Positions 16,200 through 22,897 of a stretch of DNA of 64,000 nt are shown one piece after another. Origin of the DNA: Bacteroidaceae bacterium (lineage in GTDB: Bacteria; Bacteroidota; Bacteroidia; Bacteroidales; Bacteroidaceae); assembly GCA_024684455.1 (NCBI GenBank), contig JAIKWU010000076.1, positions 1 through 64,000 of the forward strand, given 5' to 3'. The position numbers were made by a program, and so were the translations under genes. Position 1 is the first letter of the stretch; each line of letters opens with the position of its first letter. A model generated the notes under the pieces. That model saw only the letters and a program-made list of their open reading frames with translations, ran no database searches and was not told the DNA's origin.

Positions 16200-17441
16200 T
16201 TATGGTTGATAGTTTTGTTTCGTATATTTCCTGCTGAGCCTCCGTACAGGATACCACACCGAGACGAAGCCCACGACGACCACCGTCAGGAACACTACGA
16301 CGAGGTCCCAAGCATGGACGCTCACTGGATAGACGTCGATGATGTAACTGCCTGCGCTCTTACCGAACTTGATGACACCAAACTCCTGCTGGATGAGGCA
16401 GAGCGTGAGCCCGATGACAATGCCCACGACCGCGCCGACCAGTGCAATCATGCGGCCTTCGAGCATGAAGATGCCGGCAATCTGTCCGTCGGAGGCACCG
16501 AGGTTGCGCAGCGTGACGGCATCTTCGCGTTTGTCGATAATGAGCATCGACAGCGAGCCGATGATGTTGAAGCACGCAATGAGCAGGATGAAGGTGAGGA
16601 AGATGTAGGAAATCAATTTCTCAACCTTCATGATGCGGAACGTGTCTTCCTGCTGCTCGTAGCGGTCGAGCACTTTGTATTGAGTACCGAGCACATCTGT
16701 CAAGTCGGCTTTCACTTTGTCCGTATCGGCTCCGTCCTTCAACTGAAGTTCGATCTGTGTGACTTCACCCTGACGCTCGAACAGACGGCGGGCCAGCGCA
16801 ATGTTTGTGATGACGTACTGTGCGTCATACTTGCCTTGCTTGACATTGAAGCCGAGTTGCGGCGAGTAGAACTCCTCGTGATTGAACGATGCCGTCGGAT
16901 TGTTCAGGTCGATGCGTTCGCCCTTGCGCGGTGCATAGACCTGGATGGGCGGAAAATCGACGCTTGTGCCCAACGACGAGAGCAGCCCGATGCCTGCCAC
17001 ACCGTAGTCGATGACGTCGGCATGGAGTTCAAACACCCCTTCGCCAAATCGGATGCGGTCCACGTCGATGAGTTTCTCAAACTCGTCATCGACACCTTTC
17101 ACAACCCCCATCACCTGACGGTTGGCCAGCGTGAAGAGGGCATTGTCCTCGACCACCTCCGACCACACGGCAATGCGTTCGTCGCCCCGAATCTGCATCA
17201 GTTCCGGTTCGTCGGCTGCCATGTACTTGCCTTCAGTGGGCAGGATTTTGAGTTGTGGGTCAAAGGCGGTGAAGAGGCCAGCCACCATGTCCTGAAATCC
17301 GTTGAACACCGATAGGATGCACACCAGTGCTGCCGTGGCGATGGCGATGCCGAAGACGCTCACGCCACTGATGATGTTGATGGCATGGTGCGACTTCTTC
17401 GACACGAGGTAGCGTCGGGCGATGTAGAACGGGAAGTTCAT
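16200..17441 (-). CDS. LolC/LolE-type ABC permease (FtsX family)
   Basis: A 413-residue inner-membrane permease. It begins MNFPFYIARRYLVSKKSHHA, with a first helix at about 22-46 (INIISGVSVFGIAIATAALV), a large periplasmic domain (about 50-265), then three helices in an FtsX domain (about 270-400). This is the plan of LolC/LolE, which extract lipoproteins from the inner membrane. No ATPase gene (LolD) lies beside it. It overlaps rbfA by 4 bases and leads into two lipoprotein genes, a fitting context. Confidence 0.88.
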   Translation of the reverse strand: MNFPFYIARRYLVSKKSHHAINIISGVSVFGIAIATAALVCILSVFNGFQDMVAGLFTAFDPQLKILPTEGKYMAADEPELMQIRGDERIAVWSEVVEDNALFTLANRQVMGVVKGVDDEFEKLIDVDRIRFGEGVFELHADVIDYGVAGIGLLSSLGTSVDFPPIQVYAPRKGERIDLNNPTASFNHEEFYSPQLGFNVKQGKYDAQYVITNIALARRLFERQGEVTQIELQLKDGADTDKVKADLTDVLGTQYKVLDRYEQQEDTFRIMKVEKLISYIFLTFILLIACFNIIGSLSMLIIDKREDAVTLRNLGASDGQIAGIFMLEGRMIALVGAVVGIVIGLTLCLIQQEFGVIKFGKSAGSYIIDVYPVSVHAWDLVVVFLTVVVVGFVSVWYPVRRLSRKYTKQNYQP

Positions 17442-17779
17442 TCTTGTTCTTTCAGCAGACGGTCGATGTTGTCGATGTAGTCCAGCGAGTCGTCGAGGAA
17501 AAAGCGCAACTCGGGGATGATGCGCAGTTGATGACGCTCCAGCGTACCGAGTTTGAAGCGAATCTGCGAGGCCTGCTCGTTGATGTTCTGCAGCAGTTCC
17601 TCGGCACGTTCCGAGGGGAAGATGCTCAGATAGGCCTTGGCGACGCTCAGGTCGGGACTCACGCGCACGGCACTCACACTGACGAGCACTCCGCGCGTCT
17701 TGCGAGTTTCTTCCTGGAAGATGGTGCTCAGGTCTTTCTGTATGAGGCGTGCCACTTTATTCTGTCTTGTTGTTTCCAT
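17438..17779 (-). CDS. rbfA: 30S ribosome-binding factor A
   Basis: A 113-residue KH-fold factor for 16S rRNA 5'-end maturation and cold adaptation. Family marks: RQNKVARLIQKDLSTIFQEE at the start, VSVSAVRVSPDLSVAKAYLSI in the middle and IPELRFFLDDSLDYIDNIDRLL at the end. Length is typical. Its stop overlaps the permease start, and it begins 12 bases after the methyltransferase gene. Confidence 0.95.
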   Translation of the reverse strand: METTRQNKVARLIQKDLSTIFQEETRKTRGVLVSVSAVRVSPDLSVAKAYLSIFPSERAEELLQNINEQASQIRFKLGTLERHQLRIIPELRFFLDDSLDYIDNIDRLLKEQE

Positions 17780-17791
17780 TGATGTTCTTTT

Positions 17792-18427
17792 TTATTTCTT
17801 TCTAATAATCGTTAATCCGTCGCGCATGGGCAGGATAACCTTTTCTACCTCTTTGTCTTGTGCCACAAGGTCGTTGAAGGCCATGATGCCTTGTGTCTGC
17901 GCGTCGTGCTGATGTTCGGGCTCGACCACATGACCGTCCCACAGGGTGTTGTCCGCCAAGATGTAGCCGCCAGAGTTGAGGTGGGGCTTCACCAGCCGGT
18001 AGAAGTCGGCGTAGTGGCGTTTGTCGGCATCGATGTAGATGAGGTCGAACGGCTCGCCCAGCGTCGGGACGATGTCCAAGGCATTGCCGATGTGCAGGTG
18101 GATGCGGTCGGCCCAGGGCGACGCTTCCAGCCAAGGCCGTGTGAAGCCCTCCTGCTCGTCGTTCACCTCGATGGTGTGCAGCACCGCGTCGTCGGGCATT
18201 CCCTCAGCCAGACACAGGGCCGAATAGCCACTGAACGTACCCAGTTCGAGGATGCGCCGAGGCTGAATCATGCGTGTAAGCATCACGAGCATACGGCCCT
18301 GCAGGTGTCCGCTGGCCATACGCGGATAAAGCAGGTGCAGTTGCGTGGCACGCCATAAGCGGTGCAGCCGTTCAGGCTCTGCGTCGATGTGGCGAAGGAT
18401 ATACTCGTCAATCAACTCGTCGTTCAT
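17792..18427 (-). CDS. SAM-dependent O-methyltransferase (YrrM/TrmR-like)
   Basis: A 211-residue class I methyltransferase with ILELGTFSGYSALCLAEGMP (SAM loop), IYIDADKRHYADFY and LADNTLWDGHVV (metal and catalytic region), the pattern of the COMT-like O-methyltransferase family; some bacterial members modify tRNA wobble hydroxyuridine. A TTG 7 codons upstream (18448) is in frame, but the ATG at 18427 is preferred. Second gene of the aroQ-rbfA operon. Substrate not certain. Confidence 0.85.
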   Translation of the reverse strand: MNDELIDEYILRHIDAEPERLHRLWRATQLHLLYPRMASGHLQGRMLVMLTRMIQPRRILELGTFSGYSALCLAEGMPDDAVLHTIEVNDEQEGFTRPWLEASPWADRIHLHIGNALDIVPTLGEPFDLIYIDADKRHYADFYRLVKPHLNSGGYILADNTLWDGHVVEPEHQHDAQTQGIMAFNDLVAQDKEVEKVILPMRDGLTIIRKK

Positions 18428-18495
18428 CGATGATGGGGCTTTGGTCAAGGATTGAAAGGATTTAAATGGATTTTTATCCTTATTCTCCTTGATAA

Positions 18496-18918
18496 TTAAA
18501 TCATTGACTCGACCGCCAGGCGGTAACTGTCCAGCCCGAAACCGCAGATGACACCTCGGCAGGCAGCGGCAAGCATCGAGCGGTGGCGGAACTCTTCGCG
18601 CTGATGGACGTTCGAGATGTGGACTTCGATCACAGGCACCTCGATGCCGCGGATGGCATCGCCGAGCGCAATGCTCGTGTGGGTGTAGGCACCGGCATTG
18701 AAGACCACGCCGTCAACCTCGCCGAATCCCACCTCGTGCAACTTGTTGATGAGTGCGCCTTCGCAGTTCGACTGGAAGTACAGCAGTTCGGCCTGTCCGT
18801 CGAATCGCTGGCGCAGTTCCGTCAGGTAGTCCTCAAAACTTCTGCCACCATAGACCGTCGGTTCGCGACGTCCAAGCAGGTTCAGGTTCGGTCCGTTCAA
18901 AATCAGAATTTTCTTCAT
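18496..18918 (-). CDS. aroQ: 3-dehydroquinate dehydratase, type II
   Basis: A 140-residue dodecameric enzyme of the shikimate pathway. The motifs ILNGPNLNLLGRREPTVYG (start, with the active-site tyrosine), FQSNCEGALINKLHE, NAGAYTHTSIALGDAI and VIEVHISNVHQREEFRHRS are all present. It is the first gene of a six-gene leftward operon running to 13441 and is preceded by two promoter-like boxes. Confidence 0.96.
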   Translation of the reverse strand: MKKILILNGPNLNLLGRREPTVYGGRSFEDYLTELRQRFDGQAELLYFQSNCEGALINKLHEVGFGEVDGVVFNAGAYTHTSIALGDAIRGIEVPVIEVHISNVHQREEFRHRSMLAAACRGVICGFGLDSYRLAVESMI

Positions 18919-18959
18919 CGTTATCCTATTTCAGTGTAGGAACACACTCCTTCAATTTG

Positions 18960-18990
18960 CAAAGTTACGACTAAGTGAGCGGAATACAAA
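18960..18990 (-). promoter_or_regulatory. Promoter of aroQ operon (proximal)
   Basis: TAACTTTG on the minus strand (18960-18967) with TTTG (18987-18990), 19 bases apart. The spacer reads CGCTCACTTAGTCG from far to near, a sequence shared with several other promoters in the window. Confidence 0.7.
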
Positions 18991-19045
18991 ACGAAAAACA
19001 AAGTTTTTCACGTTTATTCCCAAACGAAAGTAACTTCGACACAGT

Positions 19046-19077
19046 CAAAGTTACGACTAAGTGAGCGGAAAAGCAAA
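19046..19077 (-). promoter_or_regulatory. Promoter of aroQ operon (distal duplicate)
   Basis: A second TAACTTTG (19046-19053) with TTTG (19074-19077), spacer 20, whose spacer matches the proximal one over CGCTCACTTAGTCG. The two lie 86 bases apart, so the promoter seems to have been duplicated. Confidence 0.65.
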
Positions 19078-19092
19078 TTTCTGATGGTTTTC

Positions 19093-19124
19093 TTTCTGTA
19101 TGCAAAAAAAATGCAGTACCTTTG
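19093..19124 (+). promoter_or_regulatory. Likely promoter of the secreted-protein pair
   Basis: TACCTTTG at 19117-19124; the -33 position reads TTTC (19093-19096) instead of TTTG. The start codon is 160 bases downstream, so the leader would include the whole CCAAGTGCTTAGCG palindrome. Confidence 0.5.
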
Positions 19125-19155
19125 CAACGTACAAACGAGTGCAAGGAAAAGTACC

Positions 19156-19230
19156 GCTAAGTGCTTGGAAAAATTACGCCAAGTGCTTAGCGTGAATACG
19201 CCAAGTGCTTAGCGTAATTTTTCCAAGTAC
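19156..19230. repeat. CCAAGTGCTTAGCG-family palindrome, copy 1
   Basis: Perfect 16-base inverted arms (19164-19179 and 19212-19227) enclose two direct ACGCCAAGTGCTTAGCGT words. Same architecture as 28566-28645 and 61196-61276. In the transcript of the 19285 gene it would form a strong leader hairpin. Confidence 0.85.
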
Positions 19231-19284
19231 TCCGACGGAGTCTTACTACACTGATTATTATCCTACGTTTAATCAATCTTGTAT

Positions 19285-19737
19285 ATGAAAAAGAAAGGTT
19301 TACTGATGATGCTGTGCCTGCTGCTGTCGGTGGCGGGTGCAAGTGCCAAGAGTCTCGTCATCGAACTGGCCGACGGGACACAAGTCTATTACCTGCTGGG
19401 CGGTGAGACGTCGCCGACCATGACCGTTGCCAATGGTGAAGTGACACTCAATGCCGACAAGTACTCGTTTACCGAGGTGAAGCGATTCTTCATCTCCGAA
19501 GAGGACCAGCCGACGGGCATCGACGGCCACAAGGCGGAGGGGCAGACGGAAATGAAGGACGGCGTTCTGTACGTGGCCACGTCGGAGCCCGTCAGTGTCT
19601 ATACGACCGACGGACGTCTGGTTTCCAAAGGCAAAAGTAACGGTGGCGTGCGCAGTGCCATTGACACGGAGTCGCTGACTTCGGGCATCTATGTCATCCG
19701 CTACGGAAAGAAGAGTTTCAAATTCATCAAGCATTAA
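19285..19737 (+). CDS. Small secreted protein with type IX-like C-terminal tail
   Basis: A 150-residue protein. ATG at 19285 is preferred over an in-frame TTG at 19279. The signal peptide KKKGLLMMLCLLLSVAGASA is followed by a small domain and, from about residue 95, a tail like the type A sorting domain of Bacteroidetes cargo (VYTTDGRLVSKG, SGIYVIRYGKKSFKFIKH). It is 3 bases from the next gene, so the two are translated together. Alone it has no recognised function; it may act with the HEIGH protein. Confidence 0.7.
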   Translation: MKKKGLLMMLCLLLSVAGASAKSLVIELADGTQVYYLLGGETSPTMTVANGEVTLNADKYSFTEVKRFFISEEDQPTGIDGHKAEGQTEMKDGVLYVATSEPVSVYTTDGRLVSKGKSNGGVRSAIDTESLTSGIYVIRYGKKSFKFIKH

Positions 19738-19740
19738 GCC

Positions 19741-21732
19741 ATGAGACATTTCAGACTGACGCTGACTGCACTGGCGGTGCTGTGGGGAGGATTCATGTAC
19801 GCACAAGAGACCACGGGGTTCTACGGCGTAAAAGGCGACAAGCGTCAGTTCAACCTGACAGCCCGCACCTTTCAGTTGAAACCCGACGACCGCGTGGAGT
19901 TCAGCAAGGTGCGTGTCACTATCTGGTCGGCCGACGGAAGCCGTACCTCTGCCCCCTATACCAACATTGAATACTTTACGTTCGAGAACCCGCTACCCAC
20001 GCTCTATCGCCCGTCCTATCTGAATGCCAACGACTTCGAGAACGAGTCGAGCCGATTCTGCTGGACGCGCTCCATGGAGTCGGAACATTTCGTTGTGTTC
20101 TGGGAAGCAGGTTTCGGCAACGATCCAACGAAGGCAGGCAGCAAATATCGATTCAACCCGAAGACCATGTTGCAGCAGGCTGAGAACATCTACCGCGTGA
20201 ATACCGAGCAACTGGGATTCCTCGCTCCTGGCAGCAAGAAAACAGCGCAGCAGTACAAGATCATGATGTTCGTCAGTTACACAACGGAATGGGCTGCCTA
20301 TGGCAGCGGCCAGGACGACAAGGTCGGCACGCTCGATGTCAACCCCGACGCTGCCAACAGCGCACCCACCGTAGCACATGAAATCGGACACACGTTCCAG
20401 TACATCATCGGCTGCGAACTGGGCAGTTCTACACATGGATGGCGCTATGGCTTCGGCGCAGGGGCAAGCGGCGGCTGCGGCTGGTGGGAACAATGCGCAC
20501 AGTGGCAGGCCTACAAGGTCTATCCCGAACAGAAGTTCACCGACGGCTACTCCTATGGCGTCTATGGCGCATCGCACCTGCATCCGCTACACGAAGAACC
20601 GCGCTACTCCAACTTCTTCATCCAGGACTGGTGGTGCCAACTGCACGGCGAAGACTTCATCGGACGGTTGTGGCAAGAGGCCCAGCGTCCTGAAGACCCC
20701 ATCGAGACCTACATGCGCATGAACAGCGAGACGCTCGACGAATTTGCACGCGACATGTACGGCTATGCCACTCACGCCATCACATGGGACATCGACGGCA
20801 TCCGCGAACTGGGAAAGACCCACCAGAACGCCTTCAAGACCGAACTGCACCGCTGTGCCGACGACCCCTTGGCGTGGGAAGTAGATGCCTCTAACTGTCC
20901 GCAGAACTTCGGCTTCAACGTCATCGAACTGCGTGTGCCCGATGAAGGCACAGAAGTCGCTGCCCAGTTCAAGGGCGAGGCTGGTGTCGAAGGCTATCGT
21001 GCCATCAACGTCGATAAGGCAGGATGGCGCTACGGCTTTGTAGCGCAGAAGACTGACGGCAACTGCGTCTATGGCGACATGTTTGCCGAGGCTGACGGAC
21101 GTGCCACCTTCACCATCCCCGAACAGTGTGAGCACCTCTGGTTCGTCGTACTCGGCGCACCTACCGAATACTGGCGCCATCCGTGGGACGACAGCGACAC
21201 GAACGACGAGCAATGGCCCTACCGTGTAAAGTTCGACAAGACCGACCTGCCTGGCGAGTATTATTTCCCAGAGGACTATGTGCGCTGTGACACAACAGTG
21301 GTCATGGACATCACGATGCCCGAATCGGGCAGTGCGTCGCTGTGGAGCGGCACCCTCAAGTTCGACCCTGTCTGTCAGGCACTGGGCATTTCGCTCTCGA
21401 AACTGAAAACGCTGTCGGCACCGAACCAGAAGGACGACGACGACCTGACGGTCTATGGTCTCGACAACGACGGATCGGCCAGCAACGTGCGTCTGTCCGA
21501 CTATGCTTACTACTACGGTTATGACCAAAACGGACACATCACGTCGGAACGAAACGACCTGAAGTACTATATAATGTGGTCGCCTGCCTACAATCAGATA
21601 CTGTATGTCGGCGAGTTGGAGAAAGATGCCATCGAGGCCGATAAGACCTATCAGGCTGGCGTCGTCATCAAGTATCGCCATACGGACGGCAACGTCTATA
21701 CGGCAACGGTGAAACTGAACATCCACAAATGA
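19741..21732 (+). CDS. Secreted putative zinc metallopeptidase (DUF6055/DUF4859-like)
   Basis: A 663-residue exported protein with signal peptide ending near MYAQ (residue 22). Residues about 80-370 carry VAHEIGHTFQY (His213, Glu214, His217), a gluzincin-type zinc-binding and catalytic motif, in a Gly/Trp-rich setting (ASGGCGWWEQCAQW). The C-terminal part from about 510 resembles a DUF4859-type beta domain (WSGTLKFDPVCQALGIS). Similar proteins occur in gut Bacteroidales; the DUF names are from memory. The substrate, perhaps a host or dietary glycoprotein, is unknown. The downstream end has a strong terminator. Confidence 0.75.
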   Translation: MRHFRLTLTALAVLWGGFMYAQETTGFYGVKGDKRQFNLTARTFQLKPDDRVEFSKVRVTIWSADGSRTSAPYTNIEYFTFENPLPTLYRPSYLNANDFENESSRFCWTRSMESEHFVVFWEAGFGNDPTKAGSKYRFNPKTMLQQAENIYRVNTEQLGFLAPGSKKTAQQYKIMMFVSYTTEWAAYGSGQDDKVGTLDVNPDAANSAPTVAHEIGHTFQYIIGCELGSSTHGWRYGFGAGASGGCGWWEQCAQWQAYKVYPEQKFTDGYSYGVYGASHLHPLHEEPRYSNFFIQDWWCQLHGEDFIGRLWQEAQRPEDPIETYMRMNSETLDEFARDMYGYATHAITWDIDGIRELGKTHQNAFKTELHRCADDPLAWEVDASNCPQNFGFNVIELRVPDEGTEVAAQFKGEAGVEGYRAINVDKAGWRYGFVAQKTDGNCVYGDMFAEADGRATFTIPEQCEHLWFVVLGAPTEYWRHPWDDSDTNDEQWPYRVKFDKTDLPGEYYFPEDYVRCDTTVVMDITMPESGSASLWSGTLKFDPVCQALGISLSKLKTLSAPNQKDDDDLTVYGLDNDGSASNVRLSDYAYYYGYDQNGHITSERNDLKYYIMWSPAYNQILYVGELEKDAIEADKTYQAGVVIKYRHTDGNVYTATVKLNIHK

Positions 21733-21748
21733 GAACTTGCCTCAACAC

Positions 21749-21788
21749 AAAAGAGCCTCCGCACCTTGATGAGTGCGGAGGCTCTTTT
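21749..21788. terminator. Bidirectional rho-independent terminator
   Basis: Perfect 16-base stem (21749-21764 with 21773-21788) around an 8-base loop, with A4 on one side and T4 on the other. It lies between convergent genes and serves both the metallopeptidase and the skp-like gene. Confidence 0.92.
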
Positions 21789-21808
21789 GATTGAAGGTAC
21801 GTTTTTCC

Positions 21809-22306
21809 TTACTTCAATCCGAGTTTGGCTTTCACCTGCGAGGTGACATCGGTCGAAAGCGTTGTGGAGATATAAGGGATGCCGCTGGTTACGTCCATGA
21901 CATAGATGTAGCCGCCTGCTTCGCCGACTTCCTTGATGGCCTTCGAGACTTTCTCACTGATGACTTGCATCTTCTGCTGCTGCAGTTTCTGGAGTTCCTG
22001 CTGGCTGTTTTCGTAGTATTGCTGGAGACGCTGGTTGAGTTCCTGCAGTTCCTGTTCGCGGCGCTGCTTGACGGCGTCGACCATGGTGGCTGCGTTCTTT
22101 TCGTAGTCGTCCATCTTAGTCTTAAGTTCGTCCTGCATGCGCTGGAGTTCGTCTTCGTACTGCTTAGCAGTGGTTTGCATTTCGGTTTGTGCAGTGGTGT
22201 ATTCGGGCATGGCCTGAATGATGTCTGCTGAGTTGATGTGCGCAAATTTCTGCGCGAAGAGGCTCATGGGCAGTGCCACGAGCATGGTGAGAATGATTTT
22301 CTTCAT
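21809..22306 (-). CDS. OmpH/Skp-family periplasmic chaperone (second copy)
   Basis: A 165-residue protein with a signal peptide (MKKIILTMLVALPMSLFAQ), then FAHINSADIIQAMPEYTTAQ and a long Lys/Glu/Gln coiled coil (about 45-125) as in Skp, a trimeric clamp that carries unfolded outer-membrane proteins. It is the last gene of the bamA operon, 37 bases after its paralogue. The two copies differ clearly in sequence, so they may form distinct or mixed trimers. Confidence 0.9.
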   Translation of the reverse strand: MKKIILTMLVALPMSLFAQKFAHINSADIIQAMPEYTTAQTEMQTTAKQYEDELQRMQDELKTKMDDYEKNAATMVDAVKQRREQELQELNQRLQQYYENSQQELQKLQQQKMQVISEKVSKAIKEVGEAGGYIYVMDVTSGIPYISTTLSTDVTSQVKAKLGLK

Positions 22307-22343
22307 AAGTTTGTTATTTGTTTAATGAGTTTTATGGGTCTAA

Positions 22344-22859
22344 TCAGTGGGCATAGCCGAGTTTCTGAAGCACTTCGTCGCTGATGTCAATCTTGGGCGA
22401 GGCGTAGATGATGCTGCCGCCCGATGCACGGTCGAGGACGAGTTGGTAGCCGCGCTGGTCGCATACATCCTTGACGGCATTGTAAATCTCGTCCTGAATG
22501 GGAGCCATGAGGCTTTGGCGTTTCTTGAAGAGTTCGCCCTCGGCACCGAAGTATTTCTTCTTTAGGTCGCTGGCTTGCTTTTCCTTGGCCATGATGGATT
22601 CTTCAGTCTTGGTCTTCTGCGCGTCGCTGAGGAAGACGGCTTCCGACTGGTACTTCTTGTACTGAGCCTCGACGTCCTTGAGGATGGCTTCGATTTCGCC
22701 TTCCCACTTCTTGGAAATCTGGTTCAGTTGTTCGTTGGCACGTTCGTAGGCAGGCACGTTCTTGAGGATGTATTCCATGTCAACGAGCGCGAACTTCTGT
22801 GCGTTGGCTGCCACGAGTGTAGTCATGACAAGCGCAAGGGTCATCAATAACTTTTTCAT
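22344..22859 (-). CDS. OmpH/Skp-family periplasmic chaperone (first copy)
   Basis: A 171-residue Skp-like chaperone: signal peptide to about residue 20 (VAANAQ), KFALVDMEYILKNVPAYERA, a coiled coil (about 40-125) and a C-terminal part ending VLQKLGYAH. It sits directly after bamA, whose substrates it would deliver. Confidence 0.9.
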   Translation of the reverse strand: MKKLLMTLALVMTTLVAANAQKFALVDMEYILKNVPAYERANEQLNQISKKWEGEIEAILKDVEAQYKKYQSEAVFLSDAQKTKTEESIMAKEKQASDLKKKYFGAEGELFKKRQSLMAPIQDEIYNAVKDVCDQRGYQLVLDRASGGSIIYASPKIDISDEVLQKLGYAH

Positions 22860-22897
22860 AATTCTGAGTTTTCTATTTATAATAATCTTTCATATCA

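Larger units (their letters stand above)
18919..19284. other. Divergent intergenic region: doubled promoter module and CAAGTGCTT repeat
   Basis: This 366-base gap between divergent genes holds two copies of the minus-strand promoter word (18960 and 19046), a plus-strand TACCTTTG (19117-19124), and the CCAAGTGCTTAGCG palindrome (19156-19230). No coding region is supported. Confidence 0.7.

Noticed and set aside
19156..19230. CRISPR-like array of AAGTGCTT repeats
   Set aside because: Units are inverted and only two are direct; spacing and number do not fit CRISPR.
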